Source: UBA6107 sp964459385 (GTDB lineage Bacteria; Chloroflexota; Anaerolineae; Anaerolineales; Anaerolineaceae). From it: a stretch of DNA of 64,000 nt. The notes beneath the pieces were generated by a model. It made no database searches, was not told the origin of the DNA, and saw only the letters and a program-made list of their open reading frames with translations. Shown here in pieces: positions 16,338-25,105 of the stretch. Positions within the stretch are counted from its first letter, which is position 1; every line of letters starts with the position of its first letter. The position numbers and the translations under genes were made by a program. Location: positions 62,001 through 126,000 of the forward strand of contig CAYWLG010000008.1 in NCBI GenBank assembly GCA_964459385.1, read 5' to 3'.

Positions 16338-17764
16338 TATTTTCCCTGTCCGCTGATGACGACCCAAACGGTTTTGATCAAAATGTAATAGTCCACCCAG
16401 GTAGACCAATTCGTAATGTAGTACATGTCCAGCTTTTGCCGATTAACAAAAGTGGATTCGTTGCGCCCCATTACCTGCCACCAACCGGTCACGCCGGGGC
16501 GAACGCGTAGAATGGTTTGCGTGGTCTCGTCATTAAGATCCAACTCGTGAACCATATAGGCACGCGGTCCAACCAGGTTCATGTCGCCGCTGATCACATT
16601 GAGAAACTGCGGAATTTCATCCAGGCTGAACTTGCGCAGAAAACCGCCAATTTTTGTAACGCGCGGATCTTTTTCGAGCTTATGGAATTCGTCATACTCT
16701 TTTTTTGCGTCCGGGTTATTTAAAAGATATTCTTGCAAAATCGATTCTGCCTCTGGGACCATAGTACGGAATTTAATAAGTTTGAAGGTCTTCCCGTTCA
16801 AACCAAGTCGGTCTTGCGTGAAAAAAATCGGGCCATTATCTTCCAAATAAATGAGCAATGCCAATATCAAAGTAATTGGCAGAGTAATTAAGAGCACAAG
16901 GGCAACCGCTACAAACTCGATAATCCGTTTCAGGTGATTGTAGAAGGGGGTGAGCAGGTAATATCTCACTTCCAAAGTGGGGCGCCCGAGCAGGTCGGTG
17001 ACATCCACCCATAAAGAACTCAGGTTTGATTCAGGCAGTGCATAATACACTGTGGGGAAAACCTCACAAATCTCGTTAAGCACAGCATCTTTTTCAGACA
17101 GCTCTTTGGAGGCATAAAAGCAAATATTCACTCCGCTCATGGATAGTTCTCGACAAACCTTATTGGAAAAAGCTTTAATTGGAATTCCTTGAAAAGTTTT
17201 CTTTTCCAGACTTGGGGAGGTGCACAGCAAAACAACCGGATTAAAGCCAAGTCGTCGGCTGGTGCTTAATCTGGATGTGATATTTTGCAGTTCCTCAAAA
17301 GTACCGATGACCGCAACTTTGACCCCCCAGGATTTATTTTTACTAAAAAGGTTGTAAGTAATAAAGCGGAATAAGGGCACAAAGAACAGACAAAAGACCA
17401 ACGAAAGAATGAAAACAACACGAGAAAGACGAGCCCCCTGACCAACCAGGTAAGCCGAAAAGGCAAGGATGACATAGGCAATTAACAAGGATTGGGTAAG
17501 ATCACGCAGCTCTACGACCGCGACCGTTCCGTAGCCCCGATAAAGCCCCTGAAATGTAAAGATCACAAATATGATCAGAGCGTTTAAAAGAATTAAAGGC
17601 CAGTACCCCTTAATTGGTTCAAGCGGAGTGTTGATGACAGGGTTAAGCAGTTCACGAATTGCAACAGCAAGAAAAAACGAAAGGCCAATGCTGATGAGAT
17701 CGATTAGTATTAATACCCAGGTCGATTGGTTTCTTTGAACTTTTTTCTTTGTCTGGTTTTGCAT
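16337..17764 (-). CDS. Polyprenyl-phosphate sugar phosphotransferase (WbaP/WcaJ-type)
   Basis: Initiating enzyme of polysaccharide synthesis, which transfers a sugar-1-phosphate from a nucleotide sugar to undecaprenyl phosphate at the inner leaflet. The 475 residues show several N-terminal membrane segments (to about residue 130), a degenerate Rossmann-like middle domain, then a re-entrant membrane helix. The catalytic C-terminal domain has GPIFFTQDRLGLNGKTFKLI, KFRTM, DPRVTKIGGFLRKFSLDEIPQ, NVISGDMNLVGPR and RPGVTGWWQVMGRN. It is followed at once by the GT-C-like gene (TAATG overlap) and preceded by a GT4 gene 40 bases away. The sugar specificity is unknown. Confidence 0.95.
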   Translation of the reverse strand: MQNQTKKKVQRNQSTWVLILIDLISIGLSFFLAVAIRELLNPVINTPLEPIKGYWPLILLNALIIFVIFTFQGLYRGYGTVAVVELRDLTQSLLIAYVILAFSAYLVGQGARLSRVVFILSLVFCLFFVPLFRFITYNLFSKNKSWGVKVAVIGTFEELQNITSRLSTSRRLGFNPVVLLCTSPSLEKKTFQGIPIKAFSNKVCRELSMSGVNICFYASKELSEKDAVLNEICEVFPTVYYALPESNLSSLWVDVTDLLGRPTLEVRYYLLTPFYNHLKRIIEFVAVALVLLITLPITLILALLIYLEDNGPIFFTQDRLGLNGKTFKLIKFRTMVPEAESILQEYLLNNPDAKKEYDEFHKLEKDPRVTKIGGFLRKFSLDEIPQFLNVISGDMNLVGPRAYMVHELDLNDETTQTILRVRPGVTGWWQVMGRNESTFVNRQKLDMYYITNWSTWVDYYILIKTVWVVISGQGK

Positions 17765-17804
17765 CTTGACCCTTTTAAGTACCGAATAGATTTGCAGACG
17801 TAGA

Positions 17805-19043
17805 TTAAAGCAGCGTTGAATTCGTCAACTCTGTAAACTGGCTATTAATGATACCAAGAACAGTCGCCTTTGAGAAATGCGCTGTCACGTACATACGCCC
17901 CTTATCCCCTAATTCTTCTCTGAGAGCTCTACTGGAGGTGAGGGTAACGATTGCCTTGGCCAACTCGCCGGCATTTTCTGGGGGAACACTCACACCGGTA
18001 TCTTTGACGATGTTGTGCAACTCGCTGCCTTCCAGGCAGGCGGCAATCACGGGGCGGCCACTGGCGAGCATGCCCAAAAGCTTGGAGGGCATCACCAAAT
18101 CAGCGGCGCCCGCTCTTTGGGGCAGCAGGTGAATATCAGCCATGTTAAGCAGCTCATTCAGTGATTCAACCGGCTGCACCGGCAAAAAGTGAATATTTGC
18201 TACACCCTCAGATAAATCCTGTAAGGGCTCTTTGCCAGGGCCTTCGCCACAGATCACGAGATGAAAATGCTGCTTTTGCGGTAGCAGCTTGAAAGCCTCA
18301 ATTAGCACTTCGGCACCTTGTTTTTGCCCAATGCTGCCTGAATATAAGAGAACAATCTCATCCGCAGGAATGAGCAGTTCTTTGCGATATTTGTTCTCAC
18401 TACTTAATGGAAAAATTTGCTCAGTGTCAATCCAATTGGGGAAGAAACGGATTTTCTCTCGCGGAACATTCTTTTCGATCAGACGGGCTTCCATCGCATG
18501 TGAAATAGTGGAAAGAACATCAAACTTGCTATAAACATGTTTTTCCCAATTTCTGGCGAAACTCTCCAAAAAAGGAATGCGCTGTAATATTCCCAGGTTC
18601 AGAGCCGCATCCAGTTCAAAATCCTGAGTGTGCAGCCAGGTAAGCGGGCGTCTGCCGCCTATCCTGGCATTTGCCAGGGCAGCCGCGAACAAGGTGGGCT
18701 GCACGGCAAAAACAAGATCGGGCTGCTTTTTTAGCTCTTTTAGTGTGACAGCCTGTGCAGAAAACCTGAACGAAAGCAAATGAATAATGCGTTTTAAGCC
18801 CGTGACCCTGGCTGGCACGTAAAGCGGACAGCGGATCACGCTTGCGCCATTCCAGGTCTCATACTGGAGCCCTTTTTGCCGATCATAGGGTGGCTGAATC
18901 TGCCAGTGTGGGTAATATGGGGGAGTGGTGACCACAGTGACCTGATGGCCGGCGCTTTGTAAAAAACGCACCATCTCGCCGCTGTACTTGCCGATGCCGG
19001 TTGGCTCGGGCCAAAAATTTAGCCCCAAAAATAAAATGCGCAT
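17805..19043 (-). CDS. WcaI-like GT4 glycosyltransferase
   Basis: Retaining GT-B glycosyltransferase of 412 residues closely resembling the colanic-acid WcaI group. The N terminus reads ILFLGLNFWPEPTGIGKYSG and the donor-binding half contains LYSGSIGQKQGAEVLIEAF, VICGEGPGKE and LPQRAGAADLVMPSKLLGMLASGRPVIAA. The last of these holds the acidic/serine segment of the nucleotide-sugar site. It follows the WcaF-type acetyltransferase with a two-base gap. This pairing also occurs in colanic-acid-like clusters. It probably adds an early sugar of the repeat unit on the cytoplasmic face. Confidence 0.93.
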   Translation of the reverse strand: MRILFLGLNFWPEPTGIGKYSGEMVRFLQSAGHQVTVVTTPPYYPHWQIQPPYDRQKGLQYETWNGASVIRCPLYVPARVTGLKRIIHLLSFRFSAQAVTLKELKKQPDLVFAVQPTLFAAALANARIGGRRPLTWLHTQDFELDAALNLGILQRIPFLESFARNWEKHVYSKFDVLSTISHAMEARLIEKNVPREKIRFFPNWIDTEQIFPLSSENKYRKELLIPADEIVLLYSGSIGQKQGAEVLIEAFKLLPQKQHFHLVICGEGPGKEPLQDLSEGVANIHFLPVQPVESLNELLNMADIHLLPQRAGAADLVMPSKLLGMLASGRPVIAACLEGSELHNIVKDTGVSVPPENAGELAKAIVTLTSSRALREELGDKGRMYVTAHFSKATVLGIINSQFTELTNSTLL

Positions 19044-19045
19044 GA

Positions 19046-19612
19046 TTACCCGTTCACGACTCGTTCTTTGACGGGTTTTGCCGGGTTGCCATAGCAGACC
19101 ATGCCAGCGGGCAGGTCATGCAGCACGGTACTGCGCGCGCCAACCACAGTTCCCCTGCCAATGGTCACACCCGGGGCGACAAAAACATCGGTGGCCAGCC
19201 AGACTTCATCTTCAATGCAAACGGGGCGGGCGTAAATATCAAAGGAAACTCGGTTGAAGTCATGGCTGCCGGTGCACAGATAAGACTTTTGCGAGATCAC
19301 TGCGTTGCTGCCGATGGTGATCTCACCCAGTGAGTAGAGAGTAACCTCATCGCCGATCCACGAATGGTCGCCAATCGAAACCTTCCAGGGGTAGGTGGTG
19401 CGCACCGAGGGGCGGATGAGCACGTTCTGGCCGACCCTGGCGCCAAACAAACGCAGCAGAAAGCGCCGCCAGCCATACATAAACTGCGGTGACCAGGCGA
19501 ACAGTGAGCCCTGCACGAGCCACCACAACTGCACCACCCCGGCAGACCGCCCGCGAAAATCGGTCGGCTGCTTGAATTTTGCAAGTTGTTGAAACGATGG
19601 ACGTTCGCTCAT
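19046..19612 (-). CDS. WcaF-like polysaccharide acetyltransferase
   Basis: Left-handed beta-helix acetyltransferase of 188 residues, similar to the colanic acid enzyme WcaF, using acetyl-CoA to O-acetylate a sugar. Hexapeptide repeats run from about residue 60 (GQNVLIRPSVRTTYPWKVSIGD) to the C terminus. The family-typical catalytic His is in TGSHDFNRVSF, and the end reads WLATDVFVAPGVTIGRGTVVGARS followed by the GNPAKPVK tail. Its start overlaps the stop of the preceding glycosyltransferase by four bases (ATGA), so the two are translationally coupled. Confidence 0.93.
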   Translation of the reverse strand: MSERPSFQQLAKFKQPTDFRGRSAGVVQLWWLVQGSLFAWSPQFMYGWRRFLLRLFGARVGQNVLIRPSVRTTYPWKVSIGDHSWIGDEVTLYSLGEITIGSNAVISQKSYLCTGSHDFNRVSFDIYARPVCIEDEVWLATDVFVAPGVTIGRGTVVGARSTVLHDLPAGMVCYGNPAKPVKERVVNG

Positions 19613-20553
19613 ATTTTTAAACCGTGTTTTTCAACGAGAATTCGTTTTATCTCTTCAATATTACCACCCGATTCCTTCTCAATCTCGGCTATTTTAATAT
19701 CTACCAGCAGGCGATACCAAAAGCCTTGCATGAAGTGCCATTCAAACCCGCGTGGGCCATCCAGAAATCCAAAGCGGAGGATGTAGCGATAAAGAAAATA
19801 GAGAAAGGCACGCAGGTCTTTGGGTAATTTTGAGTAAAAACCGAACTTGATCTTTCGTTTTCGCTTTGCCTGCGGATCGTCCTGGCTCAAAAGCTGATTG
19901 TCGGCAGGGAAAAGGCCATATTTTTGATTGAGCATATCCACGGCTTCGCGCGAGGCATATTGATTGTGTTTGGCGATCCAAAAGGTCATGCCTTTGTGGT
20001 TATCATCGACGAAATCGTTTTTCGCCGTGATGGTTTTGGCACCCGGCTCAAGCACGATATGTTCATCCATCCAGCGCTGCTCGCAGCGGCCGCTGCCCTT
20101 TCGCCAGATGCGCAGCAGGATATGCGGGTAAAAGCCGCCATAACGGATCCATTTGCCGGCATAGAACACCTTGCGTTTGAGGTAAATGCCCGTGATCTCT
20201 GCCGGCAGGTTGGCAAGCATCTCGCTCAATTCTTCTTGCAGTGCGGGCTCCAGATACTCGTCCGCGTCCATTCGCATCACCCATTCCGTCTGAATGGGCA
20301 GGTTTTCCAGGGCCCAGTTGAATTGCTGCGCCTGATTGACAAATTCGTGTTTGACGACCTTTGCTCCAAGCGCTTCGGCGATCTCTACAGTCTTGTCTGT
20401 GGAAAAGGAATCTACGACGAAGATCTCTTTGACTAAATTGCTTAAGGATTTAACGCATCTCTCGATGTGTATTGCTTCGTTGTATGTAAGTATGACGACA
20501 GAAAGTTTTTTTACTTCTTTTGTGCTCTCAGTACCATCGATTTCCAAAGCCAT
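19609..20553 (-). CDS. GT2 family glycosyltransferase
   Basis: Inverting GT-A glycosyltransferase of 314 residues, of the WaaE/KdtX-like subgroup. The nucleotide-binding start is VVILTYNEAIHIERCVKSL (about 19-37), followed by VVDSFSTDKTVEIAEALGA and the metal-binding MRMDADEYLEP (DxD motif, about 94-104). The start codon lies 43 bases inside the upstream methyltransferase gene but is well supported by AGGAAGAG four bases before it, so this is a genuine long overlap. The downstream WcaF-type gene overlaps it by four bases. It likely transfers a single sugar in repeat-unit assembly. Confidence 0.92.
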   Translation of the reverse strand: MALEIDGTESTKEVKKLSVVILTYNEAIHIERCVKSLSNLVKEIFVVDSFSTDKTVEIAEALGAKVVKHEFVNQAQQFNWALENLPIQTEWVMRMDADEYLEPALQEELSEMLANLPAEITGIYLKRKVFYAGKWIRYGGFYPHILLRIWRKGSGRCEQRWMDEHIVLEPGAKTITAKNDFVDDNHKGMTFWIAKHNQYASREAVDMLNQKYGLFPADNQLLSQDDPQAKRKRKIKFGFYSKLPKDLRAFLYFLYRYILRFGFLDGPRGFEWHFMQGFWYRLLVDIKIAEIEKESGGNIEEIKRILVEKHGLKI

Positions 20554-21131
20554 TTTACTCTTCCTGCGTTATCAAATTTTATGTTTGAAAACTTTGCTTC
20601 TAACAACATAGCAGAGATCGTTCTTTCAGAAAAGAACTTTATATGCCCACCTTCCCAGTCAACAGTGTGATGTTTATCCCATTGTCCTAAAACGCTGAGG
20701 AGAACATTTTTGGCCCAACCATGGTATGGGGTACTCAAAATAATAACCCCACCGGGTTTAAGAGCAAGCCATGCGTTTTGGAGAAATTTCTTTGGATAAT
20801 ATAAGTGTTCAATCACTTCACTTGAAATAATCAAATCAAAATCATTGCCCAGATCCGCAAGATCTTCGTAAACAGATCGGACTATAAATTCAGTATTCGG
20901 GTAAGTGTTTTGTGCTAATTCAATTCCATCTTTTGATAGGTCAATCCCAGTAACTTTATGGCCACGGAGTGATAATTGATTGGCTACATATCCATTACCG
21001 CATCCCATGTCAAGAATTTTAAGCTTATCTCCTGGTAATAGTGCAAGTAATTTTGGAAGAACATAAGAATGGCATTCTGAGGCCTCAGAAGTATCCCATC
21101 CATAGCATTCTTGCCCGTTTTCGATCCCCAT
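20511..21131 (-). CDS. Class I SAM-dependent methyltransferase
   Basis: A 206-residue Rossmann-fold methyltransferase. Motif I is ILDMGCGNGYVANQLSLRG, motif II GIDLSKDGIELAQ, and a typical ISSEVIEHLYYPKKFL post-motif and LKPGGVIILSTPYHG follow. The ATG at 21131 has GGAG seven bases upstream; a TTG four codons earlier is possible but worse placed. It lies between a GT4 gene and a GT2 gene, so it may methylate a sugar of the exopolysaccharide, its lipid precursor or a nucleotide sugar. It is more AT-rich than the genes at either end of the operon. Confidence 0.9.
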   Translation of the reverse strand: MGIENGQECYGWDTSEASECHSYVLPKLLALLPGDKLKILDMGCGNGYVANQLSLRGHKVTGIDLSKDGIELAQNTYPNTEFIVRSVYEDLADLGNDFDLIISSEVIEHLYYPKKFLQNAWLALKPGGVIILSTPYHGWAKNVLLSVLGQWDKHHTVDWEGGHIKFFSERTISAMLLEAKFSNIKFDNAGRVKWLWKSMVLRAQKK

Positions 21132-21151
21132 ATCATTCTCCAATTTACAAA

Positions 21152-22336
21152 TTAGTTATTTGTGTGAGATTCATTTTCCGCACTGTTCAAGCATTCTTGC
21201 AGTGCTTGAATCGTTCTCTTTGTCGTTAGTTGGATTTCAAAGCGATTCTTAAAGCAATTTACTGCATTTTGTCTCATATATCCACGCTGTTCTTTTGATG
21301 TTTTAATCCATAATTCCAGCAGTTTAATAACACCGGGTAGGTCATCTTCTTCAATGATTCCTGCATTGTCCTTAGCTATTTCACACCATATATTTACTTT
21401 ATTTGTAGCTAATACCGGCAAGCTACAAGACAACGATTCAATAACAGCCAGTCCAAAATTTTCTGAATGTGAAGGCAGGATAAATGCCTGTGAAGCTCTA
21501 AGTGCCCCCAACTTCATTTCTCCAGTCAACATACCCGGCCAGGTGATTTGATCAGCCACTCCCAATTCTTGTGCGAGTTCTTTCAGTTTAGGCGCCCATC
21601 CAATTTGATCTGGTCCGGCCATGACTAAGTGGATATCAGGGTCGAGAGCCTTTGCCTGTTTTAGCGATTTTATTAAGAGGTCGCATCCTTTTTTGGGGTG
21701 AATGCGCCCGAGGAAAAGCAAAAGATGCTTTCCCTTCAAATCGGGAAATTTTTTATAAAACTCAACTATTGATTTTTCTGAGTCGTCAGCAGGAAAAGCC
21801 AGTCCAAAGGGCGCCACAATTTCATTAGTTTTTGTAAATGTAAAAGTTTGGTGGGCTAAGCTCTTTTCTTCTTCACACGTAAAGATCAACCCTTGTGAAT
21901 CACGAATGATTCTCTTTTCAAAAAACTGCCAGTAGATCCATTTCTTTATGTGCTTTATGGGATAAGTGTGTTTAAACCACGGGTCTAATGATCCATGCGG
22001 ATAAATAAAGTAATTTAGGCCGGTTTGAGGTGCAGTCAACCACGTTACGAGGCCAAGGTATTGCCATAATCCGTGAATAATGGCAGCGTCATAGCCAGAG
22101 CCATTAACGCTAAGCCATGATTTGAGTTTGGCATTTACGCCATAACCGCTAAAGGCTTTGCCAAGTGCATAAATGTGCCCAGGTACATTATTCAAATATA
22201 AATCATTGGGGTTATCAAATGTAACAAAATCAACTAGATGGCCTTGCTTTATCATTTCTTGAGATTGAGATAAAGCCGCTGTTACAGGCCCGCCATTTTG
22301 TGGGTCAAGACTGCTGATGACTTGAAGGATTTTCAT
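21152..22336 (-). CDS. GT4 family glycosyltransferase (paralogue of 55094-56239)
   Basis: A 394-residue retaining GT-B glycosyltransferase from the ATG at 22336. The N terminus MKILQVISSLDPQNGGPV is nearly the same as that of the gene at 55094. So are YPHGSLDPWFKHTYP and LLLFLGRIHPKKGCDLLIKSL, and the donor-site segment FILPSHSENFGLAVIESLSCSLPV. No clear Shine-Dalgarno precedes the ATG. This is the first gene of the minus-strand exopolysaccharide operon; the weak TATCAT further upstream could be its promoter. The AT-rich composition resembles the methyltransferase and the second cluster near 54-57 kb, which suggests recent exchange within polysaccharide loci. Confidence 0.91.
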   Translation of the reverse strand: MKILQVISSLDPQNGGPVTAALSQSQEMIKQGHLVDFVTFDNPNDLYLNNVPGHIYALGKAFSGYGVNAKLKSWLSVNGSGYDAAIIHGLWQYLGLVTWLTAPQTGLNYFIYPHGSLDPWFKHTYPIKHIKKWIYWQFFEKRIIRDSQGLIFTCEEEKSLAHQTFTFTKTNEIVAPFGLAFPADDSEKSIVEFYKKFPDLKGKHLLLFLGRIHPKKGCDLLIKSLKQAKALDPDIHLVMAGPDQIGWAPKLKELAQELGVADQITWPGMLTGEMKLGALRASQAFILPSHSENFGLAVIESLSCSLPVLATNKVNIWCEIAKDNAGIIEEDDLPGVIKLLELWIKTSKEQRGYMRQNAVNCFKNRFEIQLTTKRTIQALQECLNSAENESHTNN

Positions 22337-22449
22337 TGTGTAATGTGGATTGTGTTTGCCACCCTCAAGCTTGAATGATACCATAAATGGGCAGCTAAAT
22401 TGGTTGATGTTATACCCCTAAATGCTCGCCTAAATCCACCCTGCCTTTA

Positions 22450-22479
22450 AAACAAAAACCCCTATTCATTGGATAGGAG
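22450..22479 (-). terminator. Rho-independent terminator of the epimerase gene
   Basis: On the minus strand CTCCTAT / ATAGGGG forms a 7-bp stem (one G-U pair) with a 7-nt loop and is followed directly by TTTTTGTTTT. A competing larger hairpin, GGATAGGAGTCAG / CTGATTCCTATTC (22471-22507), overlaps the epimerase stop codon. The two are mutually exclusive in the overlapping arm. Confidence 0.75.
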
Positions 22480-22501
22480 TCAGATCACTCATTACTGATT
22501 C

Positions 22502-23440
22502 CTATTCTTCGTTGCCCTGTTTCAGTGTCAGATCGTATTCCAGCGTTCTTTTTAACCCTTCTTGCAGGGTCACTTTGGGGGCGTAGCCCAGCTTCTCGCG
22601 TGCCAGGCTGATATCGGCGCACAGGCGGCTCAGGCCGCCCTCATTGCGGGGGTTGTTCACCACTTCAGGGTTGCCGCCGGTCACTTCCAGAACTTCGTGG
22701 ACCAACTCTTGAATGGAAGTTTCGCTGCCGCTGCCGATGTTGAGGGTAAGCTGGTTGATCTCAGGGGCCTCTGCGGCTGCCATCATGGCGTTGACGACAT
22801 CATCAATATAAATGTAATCGCGCGTTTGCTTGCCGTCACCGTGCACCACGATGGTGCCGTTTTCCCAGGCCTGGCGCAAGAACCCCGGTATGACCGGCGT
22901 ATGCACCGCCGGGGAACGCTGGCCCGGCCCATAAGCGTTGAAGACGCGCAGACAAACCGTTTCAATGCCCCACAGCGAGCCGATGGTCTTGACGTAATAC
23001 TCGGCGGCCAGCTTGGATACTGCATAAGGGGAGCGCGGGTTGGGGATGGCGTCTTCTTTCACCGGCTGCATGGGCTGATTGCCATACACCGTGCCCGAAG
23101 AGGCAAACACGACGCGGCGCACGCCTACATCGCGCATGGCCTCCATCAGTGTGACGGTGCCGCCGACATTCACCTGATTGTACTCGCGCGGGTAGAGCAC
23201 CGATTCGGGCACGCTCACCCGGGCTGCCAGATGATAGACACAGTCCACATCCTGCAAGAGCGTCCATAACTTTGAACGGTCGTTCACGTCACCCAGTGAG
23301 AATTTAACCTTGTCGGTCAGCTTCTTGGGGTCGCCCGCCGAGAGATCATCCAGGGCATAGACAACATTATCCCCCTGCGCCAGCCGGTTCGCCAGCGCAG
23401 CTCCCAAAAATCCCGCTGCACCTGTGATCAAATATCTCAT
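22502..23440 (-). CDS. NAD-dependent sugar-nucleotide epimerase/dehydratase (GalE-like SDR)
   Basis: Extended SDR of 312 residues. Visible motifs are the Rossmann ITGAAGFLGAALANRL (5-20), the DDLS/GD(V/I)ND adenine-binding segments, VYHLAARVS, and the catalytic SSGTVYG plus YAVSK (Tyr-x-x-x-Lys) pair. The substrate-binding half includes LRVFNAYGPGQR and TRDYIYIDDVV. The family makes UDP-galactose, UDP-GalNAc or related donors for glycosyltransferases. It has its own promoter and terminator, so it is a separate one-gene unit next to the polysaccharide operon. The exact reaction (4-epimerase or other) cannot be fixed from the motifs. Confidence 0.92.
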   Translation of the reverse strand: MRYLITGAAGFLGAALANRLAQGDNVVYALDDLSAGDPKKLTDKVKFSLGDVNDRSKLWTLLQDVDCVYHLAARVSVPESVLYPREYNQVNVGGTVTLMEAMRDVGVRRVVFASSGTVYGNQPMQPVKEDAIPNPRSPYAVSKLAAEYYVKTIGSLWGIETVCLRVFNAYGPGQRSPAVHTPVIPGFLRQAWENGTIVVHGDGKQTRDYIYIDDVVNAMMAAAEAPEINQLTLNIGSGSETSIQELVHEVLEVTGGNPEVVNNPRNEGGLSRLCADISLAREKLGYAPKVTLQEGLKRTLEYDLTLKQGNEE

Positions 23441-23470
23441 GAGTTATCGCTGTTGGGTCAAAGTAGCCAG

Positions 23471-23479
23471 ATTATAGCA
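23471..23479 (-). promoter_or_regulatory. Extended -10 promoter of the epimerase gene
   Basis: Minus strand TGCTATAAT is a perfect TG-n-TATAAT. The expected start of transcription is near 23464, leaving a leader of about 24 bases before the ATG at 23440. The -35 position is weak, as is common with extended -10 promoters. No clear ribosome binding site is seen in the leader. Confidence 0.6.
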
Positions 23480-23515
23480 CAGCGACCCGACCGTGGCACT
23501 AAAAATTGTGTTAAT

Positions 23516-24508
23516 TTATTGAACCTTCTGCAGGGCTTTTTTCTCTTCCGGGTTCAAAAAGGCCGTCTGCCAGGCGTTTTGCTGGGCCTGCCGCATCATT
23601 TTATCGTTCAGCCCGGCCCGAGGCGCCGCTACATCATATTCGTAATGCAGGTTGATGTTGCTGATGCCGGGGTCATCGGTGTTGAGGCTGGCCAGCAGTC
23701 CCAGTTCCATAAAGCGGCGCATGGGGTGAGAGGGGTAATCGGGCACGGTGGTGGTCTGCACGTTGCTGGTGAGGTTGCACTCAAGGCCGATCTGATGCTC
23801 GCCCAGATAATCGAGCAACGCCGCGTCTTCTGTGGCGCGCACGGCATGGCCGATGCGTTCGGCACCCAGCCCCTTGATGGCCTGCCAGATGCTCTCCGCC
23901 CCGGCCGCCTCACCGGCATGGACGGTGATGTGCCAGCCGGCCTCACGGGCTGTTTTGAAATGCTCCACGAACAACTCGCCCGGGTAGTTGGCTTCATCCC
24001 CGGCCAGGTCCAGGCCCACAAAGGCTTCTTTGTGATCGAGCAGCGCACCCAGTTCCTTCCAGGCGATCTCTGGGCCGTAATGGCGCGAGAGAATGCCGAT
24101 CTGGTTAGCCCTAATGCCAAAGGCTCGTTCGCCGCTCTGCACGCCGTCAGTGACGGCTTCGACCACGCCAGATGCATCAAGCTGATGGGCCTCCGCCATG
24201 AACCAGGGGCTGTAACGCAGCTCGATGTAATCCAACCTCTCACGGGCGGCGTCTTCTACATTCTCATAGGCCACACGTCGGCAGGCATCGTAATCGACCA
24301 AGACGCCCGTCATCCACTCAAATTTCTCAATGAAAGCCATCACCCCCGGCTGCGGCCCGGAAACCTGCACGTAGGGGCGCAGTCCCTCCAGAGTGGTAGC
24401 GGGCAAGGGCAGATTGTGTTTCAGACCCAGATCCAAAATGGTCTCCAGGCGCAGACTGCCGTCGAGATGATGATGCAGGTCAACCAAAGGAAGTGTCGGA
24501 TCGATCAT
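23516..24508 (-). CDS. Adenosine deaminase family protein
   Basis: Zinc-dependent deaminase of 330 residues that converts adenosine (or a related 6-aminopurine) to inosine. The metal-binding LVDLHHHLDGSLR (about 8-20), the catalytic HAGEAAGAESIWQAI (His-Ala-Gly-Glu), RIGHAVRA and NTDDPGISN are all present, as in Add. The ATG has GGAGCAC upstream. It is the last gene of a four-gene unit (nitroreductase, GNAT, lipoprotein, deaminase), 18 bases after the lipoprotein. A long plus-strand frame across it is antisense. Confidence 0.94.
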   Translation of the reverse strand: MIDPTLPLVDLHHHLDGSLRLETILDLGLKHNLPLPATTLEGLRPYVQVSGPQPGVMAFIEKFEWMTGVLVDYDACRRVAYENVEDAARERLDYIELRYSPWFMAEAHQLDASGVVEAVTDGVQSGERAFGIRANQIGILSRHYGPEIAWKELGALLDHKEAFVGLDLAGDEANYPGELFVEHFKTAREAGWHITVHAGEAAGAESIWQAIKGLGAERIGHAVRATEDAALLDYLGEHQIGLECNLTSNVQTTTVPDYPSHPMRRFMELGLLASLNTDDPGISNINLHYEYDVAAPRAGLNDKMMRQAQQNAWQTAFLNPEEKKALQKVQ

Positions 24509-24526
24509 GTGTGCTCCATGTTTGTG

Positions 24527-25105
24527 TTATTGCTCATTTAAGGAAGTAAGGGTCAGCCCTAGGGAAGAACAATAGGCCTTCATTTCCGTCAGCATCTCCG
24601 GCGGTGGGTAAGAAAGGTAAACGGTACCTGCGGGCACCTGCCCGCCCAGATCCATGCCGCCCCAGATGATCTGCTCACCAGATGGCAAAAGGGCCAGCAA
24701 ACGTTTCAAGTTTTCCTCCCCTGCCACCGAGAGTTTAACGAATCCGTCTGCGCTCACCGAGTTCTCTGCAGTGATGATCTCATCAAAGGCTTTGGTGCGG
24801 TTGGTGCCGGTGATGAGGGTGAAGTTCCAGGCCTCATCCACCTGCCAGGAATAAAGCTCATACCCCTTCATAGAAGCCGGCAGTTCTTCAGGCAGTGTGG
24901 AAAAATCGAGGGGGCTCTCAACCACGCTCAGGGTCTCGGTCGCCTCAGGCGTATAAACGGGAGCCTCCAGGGTGGCCGGCAAGGTCTCAGTTGCCTGCCC
25001 GGCTGTTTCACCTGACAGTGGCGACCAATCCGTTTTTGTAGCCGGTCGCTCACAAGCTGCCAGCAGAGCGGCACACACAACCACCCCAAAGAGTTTTTTT
25101 AGCAT
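24527..25105 (-). CDS. Small lipoprotein of unknown function
   Basis: A 192-residue exported lipoprotein. The signal peptide MLKKLFGVVVCAALLAACERP carries a lipobox LAAC with Cys18. A Thr/Glu/Pro-rich linker to about residue 60 follows, then a soluble domain of about 125 residues (SWQVDEAWNFTLITGTNRTKAFDE and ending LGLTLTSLNEQ). No family is recognised. The start overlaps the stop of the GNAT gene by seven bases. Its conserved-looking domain could be a small sensor or binding module at the outer face of the membrane. Confidence 0.8.
   Translation of the reverse strand: MLKKLFGVVVCAALLAACERPATKTDWSPLSGETAGQATETLPATLEAPVYTPEATETLSVVESPLDFSTLPEELPASMKGYELYSWQVDEAWNFTLITGTNRTKAFDEIITAENSVSADGFVKLSVAGEENLKRLLALLPSGEQIIWGGMDLGGQVPAGTVYLSYPPPEMLTEMKAYCSSLGLTLTSLNEQ

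Noticed and set aside
23453..24541. 362-codon plus-strand reading frame
   Set aside because: Antisense to adenosine deaminase, which has all catalytic motifs.
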